Assembly: GCA_035552595.1 (NCBI GenBank)
Contig: DASZKZ010000023.1
Span: 1 to 55,009, forward strand
Direction: 5' to 3'
DNA length: 55,009 nt
DNA from: Aeolococcus sp035552595
GTDB lineage: Bacteria; Chloroflexota; Dormibacteria; Aeolococcales; Aeolococcaceae
Shown here in pieces: positions 27,390 to 36,139 of the stretch. Below the pieces are notes generated by a model. It did no database searches and was not told the origin of the DNA. It worked only from the letters and a program-made list of their open reading frames with translations. The first letter of the stretch is position 1. The number at the start of each line of letters is the position of its first letter. The position numbers were made by a program, and so were the translations under genes.

Positions 27390-28450
27390 GGGTCGCCGGC
27401 GCGCGCGCCTCCGGTACCCGGCTGCTCGCCGCGGTGGTGCTGAGCGCCTGTGTCGGCATGATCGCCGGCGGGCTCGGCGCCTGGGGCGTGTACAGCCACT
27501 TCGGGCCGGTCGAGCGCGTCATCACCGAGACCAAGACCGGTGGTGGGGCCGTCTCCGTCGGCGACATCGCCACCGCGGCGCTCCCCTCCCTGGTCACCGT
27601 GAGCACGCAACCGGTCACCCCGGCCGCGCTGGCGGCGGGCTCGCCCACCGGGCTCACCGAGGGCTTCGCCGTCAGCGGTGACGGGCTCATCGTCACCTCG
27701 GCGCACGCGGTGCGCGGAGCCACCCGCCTGCGGGTGGCCACCAGCGACGGCAAGGGCTACGACGCCACCATCGCGGCCAGCGACGTCGCCGACGGCATCG
27801 TGGTGCTGCGCGCCGCGGGGGCGGTGGGCCTGACGCCGCTGCGCTTCGCGGCCGCGGACCCTCACGTCGGTGACCTGGCGGTGGCGGTGTTCCGCCCCGC
27901 GCTCGGCACCGTCACCACCCGCAGCGGAGTTGTTGCCGCCATCGGCATGAATGCCAACGACGGCGAGGCGGACCTGGGAGACCTGCTCGCCGTGGACGCC
28001 ACCGCTGCCCCGCAGGCGGACGGAGCGCCGCTGGTCGACGGCACCGGGGCGGTGACCGGGGTGGTGACCACCGTGCCCTCGGCGCAGGGGGTGATCGCGG
28101 CCTCCGGTCGCGACGCGGCGGCGCTGGTCAGCGGCGTGCAGCGTGGCGCGCCGGCAGCGGCCGCATCCTTCGGGGTGACCAGCGTCCTGGTCGACGCCTC
28201 GGTGTCGGCGGCCACCGGGGTCCCTCGGGGAGCGCTGATCCGCTCCGTCGACGCCACCGGCCCTGCCGCCGGTGTGCTCCAGCCCGGCGACATCGTCACC
28301 TCTGTCAACGGCACCACCGTGCTCTCCGCCGGAGCCTTCCAGCCGGGCGACTTCGGTCTGCTCGCCGGCGACCGCGCCGTCCTGGCGGTGACCGGGGCGG
28401 GAGGCGCGGCGCGCTCCGTCACCGTCACCGTGACCGTCCCCGCCGGCTGA
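27386..28450 (+). CDS. HtrA/DegP-like protein with altered catalytic serine
   Basis: 354 residues: an N-terminal TM anchor (LLAAVVLSACVGMIAGGLGAWGV, about 13-35), a trypsin-like domain and a C-terminal PDZ (ALIRSVDATGPAAGVLQPGDIVTSVNG). The catalytic His (TSAHAV, His107) and Asp (ADGIVVL, Asp136) are kept. The GNSGG serine motif reads QADGA, placing Asp212 where the nucleophilic Ser should be. It should therefore lack protease activity and may act as a membrane-anchored binding or scaffold protein. The reading frame is intact, so it is not a simple pseudogene. The start overlaps the MBL stop by 4 nt. Confidence 0.8.
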   Translation: MRVAGARASGTRLLAAVVLSACVGMIAGGLGAWGVYSHFGPVERVITETKTGGGAVSVGDIATAALPSLVTVSTQPVTPAALAAGSPTGLTEGFAVSGDGLIVTSAHAVRGATRLRVATSDGKGYDATIAASDVADGIVVLRAAGAVGLTPLRFAAADPHVGDLAVAVFRPALGTVTTRSGVVAAIGMNANDGEADLGDLLAVDATAAPQADGAPLVDGTGAVTGVVTTVPSAQGVIAASGRDAAALVSGVQRGAPAAAASFGVTSVLVDASVSAATGVPRGALIRSVDATGPAAGVLQPGDIVTSVNGTTVLSAGAFQPGDFGLLAGDRAVLAVTGAGGAARSVTVTVTVPAG

Positions 28451-28484
28451 TCCCGGCCGGCAGCGGCGCTCCCGGCAGCGCGGC

Positions 28485-28490
28485 TACCAT
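28485..28490 (+). promoter_or_regulatory. Putative -10 box (TACCAT) for the gene at 28499
   Basis: It ends 8 nt before ATG 28499; no ribosome site lies between. Confidence 0.4.
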
Positions 28491-28498
28491 GCCCCGAG

Positions 28499-29128
28499 AT
28501 GGAGATCACCTATCTCGGCCTGTCCTGCGTCCGTCTCCGCGGCCGCGAGGCCCAGGTCGTCGTCGACCCCCCTGACGGTCAGCTGCCCGGTCTGGGCCGG
28601 CTCACCCCGGACCTGATCGTCCGGACCGAGGGCCGCACCGACCCCGACAAGCTCCGCCCCCGCGAGGGGCAGAGCCAGGAGGTGGCAGGTGCCGGGGAGT
28701 TCGAGGTGCGCGGTGTCACCGTTCGCGGCGTGGACCTGGGCAACGGCCGCACCGTCATGCGGGTCGAGATCGACGACGTCCGTGTGGTCAGCGTCGGGCG
28801 GCTCGACCGCCAGCTCGACGAGGAGGAGATCGACGCCCTCGGGCACATCGATGTTCTCGTCGCCCCGGTCGGGGGAGGCGACGCCCTGGCGCCCTCGGCG
28901 GCCACCAAGCTGGTCAACGCTCTGACGCCTGCCATCGTGATCCCGGTGAGGTATCGATCGCCGGCGTCGCCCGGAAGCGGCGAGTACGAACCGGTCGACA
29001 CCTTCGCCAAGGAGATGGGACTCGCGGACGACGCCTACCAGGCGCTCCCCAAGCTCAGCCTCAACGGGGCCATGACGGGCTCGGACGACTCCCGCGTCGT
29101 GGTTCTGGAGCCGCGCGGCGTCGGCTGA
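28499..29128 (+). CDS. MBL-fold-like protein lacking the metal motif
   Basis: 209 residues beginning MEITYLGLSCVRLRGREAQVVVDPP, like UlaG-type (COG2220) MBL proteins. At the position of the HxHxDH metal motif it reads PDLIVRTEGRTDPDK, without histidines. The later strands VVSVGRLDRQL, IDVLVAPVGGG and VNALTPAIVIPVRY match the fold's second half. It is therefore probably a non-catalytic or differently acting member. A TACCAT box 8 nt before the ATG supports this start. Confidence 0.7.
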   Translation: MEITYLGLSCVRLRGREAQVVVDPPDGQLPGLGRLTPDLIVRTEGRTDPDKLRPREGQSQEVAGAGEFEVRGVTVRGVDLGNGRTVMRVEIDDVRVVSVGRLDRQLDEEEIDALGHIDVLVAPVGGGDALAPSAATKLVNALTPAIVIPVRYRSPASPGSGEYEPVDTFAKEMGLADDAYQALPKLSLNGAMTGSDDSRVVVLEPRGVG

Positions 29129-29170
29129 CCGGGACCGAACATCGGTTCACCCCGCGGCCGGGCCGGCTGG

Positions 29171-29195
29171 TAGACTGGCGAAAACCTCTAGGAGG
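29171..29195 (+). promoter_or_regulatory. pyrG -10 box (TAGACT) and ribosome site (AGGAGG)
   Basis: TAGACT at 29171-29176 implies a start near 29183. A short leader carries a consensus AGGAGG at 29190-29195, 7 nt before ATG 29203. In contrast to most neighbours this mRNA has a classical leader. Confidence 0.55.
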
Positions 29196-29202
29196 CTCCC
29201 CC

Positions 29203-30873
<1,671 letters not shown>

Positions 30874-30888
30874 GGCCGTCCCGCCGCC

Positions 30889-30894
30889 GATAAT
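30889..30894 (+). promoter_or_regulatory. Putative -10 box (GATAAT) for glpX
   Basis: Differs from TATAAT by one base and ends 7 nt before ATG 30902, again consistent with a leaderless transcript. Confidence 0.45.
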
Positions 30895-30901
30895 CGCGGC
30901 C

Positions 30902-31915
30902 ATGGCCGACACCGCTGTTCCCGACATCGCCGCCCTCCCAGCGCGGGTGGGGCGGGACCGGCACCGTGGCCTCGAGCTGCTCCGGGCGACCGAGGCGGCC
31001 GCACTCTCGGTGGGCCGCTGGCTGGGGCGCGGCGACAAGTCGGGCACACGCGATGCCGGCCAGGCGGTGATGGAGGAGGGCCTCATCGGCATGCCCTTCG
31101 ACGGTCGCGTGGTCATCGGTCCGGAGGGGGGCAACAGCAATCTCGCGCCCGGACGGCGCATCGGCGTGGGTCGCGATCGCATCGACCTGGCGATCATCCC
31201 TGTGGACGGGGTCAGCCTGGTGGCGCGCGGCCTCAGCCAGGCGCTCAGCATCGCCGCCGCCGCCGAGCCCGGCGGGATCCTCTCGCCGCCGCCGGTGGCG
31301 TACATGCACAAGATCGCGGTGGGGCCCGCCGCCAAGGGCGCGGTCGACATCACCGACACCCCGGAGAACAATCTGCGCCGCATCGCCTTCGCCATGGAGG
31401 TACAGGTTCAGGACCTCACCGTGATGATGCTCGACCGCCCCCGCCACCAGGCGCTGCTGGAGCGCGTGCGCGCTTTGGGGGCTCGCGTGGCGCTGATCTC
31501 CGACGGCGACGTGGGTGCGGCGATGATGGCGGCCTGGCCGGGCAGCGGCGTCGACGTCATGATCGGCTCCGGCGGCACCCAGGAGGCGATCGTGGCCGCC
31601 TGCGTGATGCGCTGCCTCGGCGGTGAGCTGCACTGCCGCCCCTGGGTTCGGCATGAGGAGGAGGCCGCGGCCATGCGCGACGCCGGGTTCGATCCCGAGG
31701 ATCCGATCAGCATGGAGCGCCTCGTCCCCGGTCGCCAGGTCAGCATCGCCGCCACCGGCATCAGCGGCGGAGGCATCCTTCGCGGCGTCCAGTACCACGA
31801 CTGGTGGGCGGAGACCCACAGCCTGGTGATGCGCGCCCAGAGCGGAACGGTGCGCGAGATCCTCACCAAGCACCACGTCGCCCTGCCTCCCGAGGGGGCA
31901 CGCCGGGTGCGCTGA
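30902..31915 (+). CDS. glpX: Fructose-1,6-bisphosphatase class II (GlpX) family, divergent active site
   Basis: 337-residue GlpX-family protein. Strong family segments are YMHKIAVGPAAKGAVDITDTPENNLR, LTVMMLDRPRHQALLERVRALGARVALISDGDVGAA and CLGGELHCRPW. Class II FBPase removes the 1-phosphate of fructose-1,6-bisphosphate. Parts of the metal site differ from the canonical DPI(D/E)GT: here Ile99-Pro-Val-Asp102-Gly-Val-Ser, so the first Asp is missing. The upstream GEGEIDEAPMLYIGE-type stretch reads GPEGGNSNLAPGRRIGVG. It may be a paralogue with changed specificity or metal use. A class I FBP aldolase is encoded later in the window. Confidence 0.85.
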   Translation: MADTAVPDIAALPARVGRDRHRGLELLRATEAAALSVGRWLGRGDKSGTRDAGQAVMEEGLIGMPFDGRVVIGPEGGNSNLAPGRRIGVGRDRIDLAIIPVDGVSLVARGLSQALSIAAAAEPGGILSPPPVAYMHKIAVGPAAKGAVDITDTPENNLRRIAFAMEVQVQDLTVMMLDRPRHQALLERVRALGARVALISDGDVGAAMMAAWPGSGVDVMIGSGGTQEAIVAACVMRCLGGELHCRPWVRHEEEAAAMRDAGFDPEDPISMERLVPGRQVSIAATGISGGGILRGVQYHDWWAETHSLVMRAQSGTVREILTKHHVALPPEGARRVR

Positions 31916-31947
31916 GCGCGGATCCCGCACGCCGCCCGCAGCGGCTG

Positions 31948-31983
31948 TTGCACCTGCCGTGTGTTTGTGTAATCATGTAATCT
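31948..31983 (+). promoter_or_regulatory. Promoter with tandem TGTAATC operator-like repeat
   Basis: TTGCAC (31948-31953) and TAATCA (31970-31975) are spaced 16 nt, a good promoter whose start would fall at the ATG. Overlapping it are two adjacent 8-mers, TGTAATCA (31968-31975) and TGTAATCT (31976-31983), ending exactly at the ATG of a gene whose product has an RHH-like C-terminus. Tandem 8-bp sites at the promoter are typical of RHH autoregulation. Confidence 0.6.
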
Positions 31984-32526
31984 ATGAAAACACAGCGTGA
32001 GGCGCAGGCCTCCTACAGCGACGACGAGCTCGCCGGCTGGTTCGCGGGGCGCATCCCCGACGACCTCTTCGCCGGCCCCCCGACCATCACCGGCGACCGC
32101 GACGAGATCCTCATCGTGGGTTCGATTGCGGAGCCCGAGCTGGCCGCCGACGCCAACGAGACGGCTCGCACCGCGGCGCGATCGGCTCGGATCGCGCGGT
32201 TCCGAGAGGAGACCCGCGAGAAGCGCATCGGCGTGGCGTCCGAGGCCGAGCGTCTCTTCGGCCGCAAGGTGTCGTGGGGCGCCCGCTGCGGAGACGTCGA
32301 GGAGCACTTCACCACCCTGGGCGTGCCGGTGATGACCCGCCTGCGGCTCAGCGACCGGGCCGTGCTGGACACCCTCATCGATGCCGGCGTGGCGCGCAGC
32401 CGCAGCGAGGCCCTGGCCTGGTGCGTGCGCCTGGTCAGCCGCCATCAGGATGACTGGATCAAGAGCCTTCGCGAGGCTCTCACCGCTGTCGAGAAGGTTC
32501 GCGCCGAGGGGCCCAGCGCCGGCTGA
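31984..32526 (+). CDS. Hypothetical protein with ribbon-helix-helix-like C-terminus
   Basis: 180 residues. The N-terminal part is acidic (SYSDDELAGWFAGRIPDDLF), and the middle is Arg/Glu-rich and helical with AERLFGRKVSWGARCGDVEEHF. The C-terminal VMTRLRLSDRAVLDTLIDAGVARSRSEALAWCVRLV looks like an RHH DNA-binding fold (strand, helix, turn, helix). I do not recognise the full-length family. The tandem TGTAATC repeat abutting the ATG suggests autorepression. No toxin-like partner is adjacent; the next gene, 1 nt away, is an HtrA protease. Confidence 0.7.
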   Translation: MKTQREAQASYSDDELAGWFAGRIPDDLFAGPPTITGDRDEILIVGSIAEPELAADANETARTAARSARIARFREETREKRIGVASEAERLFGRKVSWGARCGDVEEHFTTLGVPVMTRLRLSDRAVLDTLIDAGVARSRSEALAWCVRLVSRHQDDWIKSLREALTAVEKVRAEGPSAG

Positions 32527-32527
32527 G

Positions 32528-33499
32528 GTGGCCGTGGAGATGGCGCCCGACCCCGACGTGGAGGCACCCATGGACGCGTACTCGCGCGCGGTCAGCGGGG
32601 TGGCCGCGACCCTGGCGCCGTCCGTGCTCAGCCTCGAGGTGGAACGCCGCACCCCGAGAGGCCGCGCCCCGGCGGGGAGCGGCTCCGCCTGGGTGCTCAC
32701 CCCCGACGGCTACCTGGTCACCTCCGCACACGTCGTCCACGGGGGCGCCGGAGGAGCAGCCCACACCTCCGACGGCCGCCAGCTGCCCTTCGTGGTGGTC
32801 GGTGAGGATCCCCTCTCTGACCTGGCCGTGGTGCGGGCCAGCGCCGGCGACTTGGCGCCGGCGGCGCTCGGCGACGCCGACCGGTTGCGGGTGGGCGAGC
32901 TGGTCGTCGCCATCGGCAACCCTCACGGGCTGGCGGGCTCGGTGACCGCCGGCGTGGTCAGCGCGCTGGGACGCTCGCTGCCCACCCACTCCGGCGGCCA
33001 CATGCGCGTCGTCGAGAACGTCATCCAGACAGACGCCGCGCTCAACCCCGGCAACTCCGGTGGTGCCCTGGCGGACAGCCGCGCTCGGGTGGTCGGCGTC
33101 AACACCGCTCTGGCCGGGTACGGCCTCGGCCTGGCGGTACCCGTCAACGCCACCACCCTGGCCATCGTCGCCGCCCTGATGCGCCAGGGCAGGGTCCGCC
33201 GCGGCTTCCTCGGCGTGGCCGGCCGGTCCCAGCCCCTGTCGGCCCGGCTGACCGCGCAGCTGGGCCGCGGCCGCGGGCTGCGGGTGGTCGAGGTGGTGCC
33301 CGGCAGCGCCGCCGCCACCGCCGGGCTCCGGCCTGGGGATGTCATCGTCGAGCTCGACTCCAACCCGGTCCAGACGGCCGGCGATGTGCAGCGTCTGATG
33401 ATGGCCGAGGTCGTCGACCGCTTCATGGTGCTGCGGGTGGTCCGTGACGGCGAGGTGCGCACCGTCACGGCCATCCCGGCCGAGCTCAGCGCCGCCTGA
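32528..33499 (+). CDS. Trypsin-like serine protease with PDZ domain (HtrA family)
   Basis: 323 residues with a complete triad: His68 (TSAHVV), Asp98 (LSDLAVV) and Ser177 (NPGNSGGAL). Other family strands are VGELVVAIGNPHGLAGSVTAGVVSALGRS and VIQTDAALNP, then one PDZ (GLRVVEVVPGSAAATAGLRPGDVIVELDSNPV). No signal peptide or TM helix is visible from any plausible start (GTG 32528, GTG 32534, ATG 32540), so it may be cytoplasmic, which is unusual for HtrA. It starts 1 nt after the upstream stop, so it is co-transcribed with the RHH-like gene. Confidence 0.9.
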   Translation: MAVEMAPDPDVEAPMDAYSRAVSGVAATLAPSVLSLEVERRTPRGRAPAGSGSAWVLTPDGYLVTSAHVVHGGAGGAAHTSDGRQLPFVVVGEDPLSDLAVVRASAGDLAPAALGDADRLRVGELVVAIGNPHGLAGSVTAGVVSALGRSLPTHSGGHMRVVENVIQTDAALNPGNSGGALADSRARVVGVNTALAGYGLGLAVPVNATTLAIVAALMRQGRVRRGFLGVAGRSQPLSARLTAQLGRGRGLRVVEVVPGSAAATAGLRPGDVIVELDSNPVQTAGDVQRLMMAEVVDRFMVLRVVRDGEVRTVTAIPAELSAA

Positions 33500-33535
33500 C
33501 CGCAGCGCCGCGGCGGGGCGAAAAAGAGCGGCACC

Positions 33536-33541
33536 CATAAT
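33536..33541 (+). promoter_or_regulatory. Putative -10 box (CATAAT) for the radical SAM gene
   Basis: Near-consensus box ending 6 nt before ATG 33548, implying a leaderless transcript. Confidence 0.5.
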
Positions 33542-33547
33542 CGGCAC

Positions 33548-34789
33548 ATGCGTCTTGTCGCCGGCCGTCCCGACGGGTCCATCGAGCTCCTCGACGGCTA
33601 CCGTGCGGCGGCACGGAGCGGGCGCAGCCTGGTGGAGCTGACCCCCGAGCAGCTCATCCCCCTGCCCGAGGAGGCCACCCTGGCTCATCTGCCCGGACGC
33701 CGTCCCGTGGCGATGGCCGCGGACGGGTCGGAGGTCGACGTGGACGGGGAGTGGCTGGCGGTGGCCGCTGTCCTCCCGGTGGGTCATCTCCGCACCCTCC
33801 TCCCGGCGACCGTCCGCGATCGGGAGGCGCGGCGGCTGCCTCTGTACGGGTACACCGCCGTCGTCGAGCACGGGGGCGACCTGATGTGCGCGGCGCTGCG
33901 CACCGACAGCTTCGCGTGGTGGCAGCCGGAGAGGTACGGCCGTGCCGACCTCGCGGCGGCGGTGGGATCGGCTCGGGCCGCCCTGCCCGGCAACCGCCTC
34001 GTCGACCACCTCGCCCACTGCGCCCAGGAGAATCGCTGCTACACCGCCCAGAACACGTTCCATCGCCGCTATGAGGGCGCTCTCCCCGCCTCGCCCGCCT
34101 GCAACGCCGACTGCCTGGGCTGCATCTCCCTGCAGAGCGACGGAGAGGTGCCGGCCCCGCAGGAGCGGATGCGCTTCGCCCCCACCGCGGACGAGCTGGT
34201 GGCCATGGCCGACTGGCATCTCAGCGGCGCCGAGGCGGCCATCGTGGCCTTCGGCCAGGGGTGCGAGGGCGAGGCGCTGACCCGCGACGACGCCCTGGTC
34301 GAGGCGACCCGCCGGATCCGCCGCCTGCATCCCGGCGCGACCATCCACATCAACACCAACGGCAGCAAGCCGCACGTCCTGGAGCGCCTCATCGACGCCG
34401 GCCTCAACAGCGTGCGGATCAGCGCCATCTCCTTCAACGACGCCATCTTCCGGCCCTACTACCGCCCCATCGGCTACCAGCTCGACGACGTGATCGGGTG
34501 CGGTCGCCTCATGCACGACAGGGGCGGGCAGGTGTGTCTCAACCTGCTCACCTTCCCCGGGGTCACCGACGTCAGCACGGAGATCGAGGCCACGGTGCGC
34601 GCCTGTGAGGCGATGCACGTCGACCAGGTGCAGTGGCGCTCCCTGAACGTCGACCACGACTGGCTCCTCGAGGTGCTGCCCGCGCTGGCCTCCGGCCTGG
34701 GCATGGGCGCCGCCTACGAGCGCGTCCGCAGCCTCCTCCCCGGCGTCGAGCACGGCAACTTCACCCGCCCGGTGGCCGCGGCCGTGTGA
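33548..34789 (+). CDS. Radical SAM protein of unknown function
   Basis: 413 residues. An N-terminal domain of about 170 residues precedes the radical SAM core. The cluster motif is CNADCLGC (Cys185, Cys189, Cys192, i.e. CX3CX2C), followed by IVAFGQGCEGEAL (glycine-rich SAM loop), HINTNGSKPHVLERLIDAGLNSVRISAISFNDAIF and CLNLLTFPGVTD. The core resembles organic-radical-activating or peptide/RNA-modifying enzymes, but the substrate cannot be told. It lies just before the rpmE-prfA block. No precursor peptide gene is evident nearby. Confidence 0.82.
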   Translation: MRLVAGRPDGSIELLDGYRAAARSGRSLVELTPEQLIPLPEEATLAHLPGRRPVAMAADGSEVDVDGEWLAVAAVLPVGHLRTLLPATVRDREARRLPLYGYTAVVEHGGDLMCAALRTDSFAWWQPERYGRADLAAAVGSARAALPGNRLVDHLAHCAQENRCYTAQNTFHRRYEGALPASPACNADCLGCISLQSDGEVPAPQERMRFAPTADELVAMADWHLSGAEAAIVAFGQGCEGEALTRDDALVEATRRIRRLHPGATIHINTNGSKPHVLERLIDAGLNSVRISAISFNDAIFRPYYRPIGYQLDDVIGCGRLMHDRGGQVCLNLLTFPGVTDVSTEIEATVRACEAMHVDQVQWRSLNVDHDWLLEVLPALASGLGMGAAYERVRSLLPGVEHGNFTRPVAAAV

Positions 34790-34818
34790 CCGGTCGGGTT
34801 CGAATTCGGGGCCCGTGG

Positions 34819-34824
34819 TATGCT
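34819..34824 (+). promoter_or_regulatory. Putative -10 box (TATGCT) for rpmE
   Basis: Ends 35 nt before the rpmE ATG (34860), implying a leader of roughly 28 nt. No strong ribosome site is evident in that leader. Confidence 0.4.
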
Positions 34825-34859
34825 CAAGCTCATTCCCCATCCGTCTGTTTCCGAGTGCC

Positions 34860-35090
34860 ATGAAGACCGAGATCCATCCCCAGTACCACACCGACGCCGT
34901 CGTCACCTGCCTCTGCGGCAACACCTTCACCACCGGTTCGACGCTGCCCGAGCTGAAGACCGAGGTGTGCTCGGTCTGCCACCCCTTCTTCACCGGCACC
35001 CAGCGCATCATCGACACCGGTGGCCAGGTCGAGCGCTTCCGCCGTCGCGCCGCCGCCAAGACCGGCAAGCAGCCCGCCGACGCCGGCTGA
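34860..35090 (+). CDS. rpmE: 50S ribosomal protein L31
   Basis: 76 residues starting MKTEIHPQYHTDAVVTCLCGNTF and containing CSVCHPFFTGTQRIIDTGGQVERF, the zinc-binding (C+) form of L31. A Lys/Ala-rich tail ends the protein. It heads the conserved rpmE-DUF1385-prfA-prmC order. An in-frame upstream ATG at 34815 would overlap the putative -10 region and is rejected. Confidence 0.96.
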   Translation: MKTEIHPQYHTDAVVTCLCGNTFTTGSTLPELKTEVCSVCHPFFTGTQRIIDTGGQVERFRRRAAAKTGKQPADAG

Positions 35091-35146
35091 CCTGCGCCGC
35101 GCCGCGCGCCGACCGCATCGGGGCCTCCAATCGGCTCAGTCGCGCG

Positions 35147-35152
35147 TAGAGT
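35147..35152 (+). promoter_or_regulatory. Putative -10 box (TAGAGT) for the DUF1385 gene
   Basis: It ends 7 nt before ATG 35160, favouring that codon over GTG 35151, which it overlaps. Confidence 0.4.
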
Positions 35153-35159
35153 GAGGGTG

Positions 35160-36128
35160 ATGCGACGTCCCCGTGTCCGCGACATCCTCCTCACCGCGGC
35201 CCTGAGCGCGGCCACCGCGCCGCCGCAGATGTTCTTCTACGGCGGCCAGGCGGTCATCGAGGGGGTCCTGATGCGCGGCCGCGACCACTACGCGGTGGCC
35301 GCACGCCGGCCCGACGGCAGCATCACCGTCAGGTCGGAGATGCTCACCTCGCGGGTGTTCACCAACCCGCTGTGGGCCCGGCCGTTCTTGCGCGGGGTGG
35401 GCGGCCTCTACGAGATGCTCGCCCTGGGGATGGGAGCGCTGCAGTGGTCGGCGAACGTCCAGCTCGGTGAGGAGGCGGAGATCACCGGCAGCACGCTGCG
35501 CGTCACCATCGGGGTGTCCGTCATCTTCGCCCTCGGCCTCTTCATCGGGCTGCCTCTCCTGCTCGCCTCGGTGCTCCACCGGGGCACGCAGCGCAGCGTG
35601 GTGGGCGTGCTCATCGAGGGTGGCCTGCGCGCCCTCATCCTGCTCGGCTACCTGGCGGTGATCGGGCAGGTGCGCAGCGTGCGCCGTCTCTTCGAGTACC
35701 ACGGCGCCGAGCACAAGGCGATCAACTGCCTGGAGTCCGGCGCTCTCCTGGGCGTCGCCGAGGTGCGCCGCAGCAGCCGCCTCCATCCCCGCTGCGGCAC
35801 CGGCTTCCTGGTGGTGGTGGCGCTGGTCAGCGTGATCGTCTTCGCTCCCCTGGGGGTGCTTCCCATCCCGGTGCGCCTCGCCCTCCAGGTGGTCCTGGTT
35901 CCGGTGGTGGCGGGGATCTCCTATGAGGCCATCCGCTACCTCGCCAAGGTGCGCCACACCACCGCGGGGCGGGTCGCGCTGGTCCCCGTGCTGGCCACCC
36001 AGCGCCTCTCCACCCGTGAGCCCGACGATCGCCAGATCGAGGTGGCCATCACCGCGCTCAACGCGGCCCGCTCCGGCGACGACTCCATCAGCGAGCTGCA
36101 CGACGCCACCGCGACTCCGCGTCGCTAA
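35160..36128 (+). CDS. DUF1385 family membrane protein
   Basis: 322-residue integral membrane protein. Family hallmarks are FFYGGQAVIEGVLMRGRDHYAVAARRPDG near the N-terminus and RRLFEYHGAEHKAINCLE with LHPRCGTGFLVVVAL. About five TM helices are spread over residues about 110-270. The function is unknown; in Firmicutes and Chloroflexota the gene often lies between rpmE and prfA, as here. ATG 35160 is preferred because of the -10 box position; GTG 35151 is the alternative. Confidence 0.93.
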   Translation: MRRPRVRDILLTAALSAATAPPQMFFYGGQAVIEGVLMRGRDHYAVAARRPDGSITVRSEMLTSRVFTNPLWARPFLRGVGGLYEMLALGMGALQWSANVQLGEEAEITGSTLRVTIGVSVIFALGLFIGLPLLLASVLHRGTQRSVVGVLIEGGLRALILLGYLAVIGQVRSVRRLFEYHGAEHKAINCLESGALLGVAEVRRSSRLHPRCGTGFLVVVALVSVIVFAPLGVLPIPVRLALQVVLVPVVAGISYEAIRYLAKVRHTTAGRVALVPVLATQRLSTREPDDRQIEVAITALNAARSGDDSISELHDATATPRR

Positions 36129-36131
36129 CCT
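36126..36131 (+). promoter_or_regulatory. Putative -10 box (TAACCT) for prfA
   Basis: It overlaps the TAA stop of the DUF1385 gene and ends 8 nt before the prfA ATG (36140). Confidence 0.4.
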
Positions 36132-36139
36132 TCCGCTCC

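Noticed and set aside
27386..28450. Treating the HtrA-like gene as a pseudogene
   Set aside because: The frame is uninterrupted, coupling to the upstream gene is precise, and the domains are complete; only the catalytic Ser is changed.
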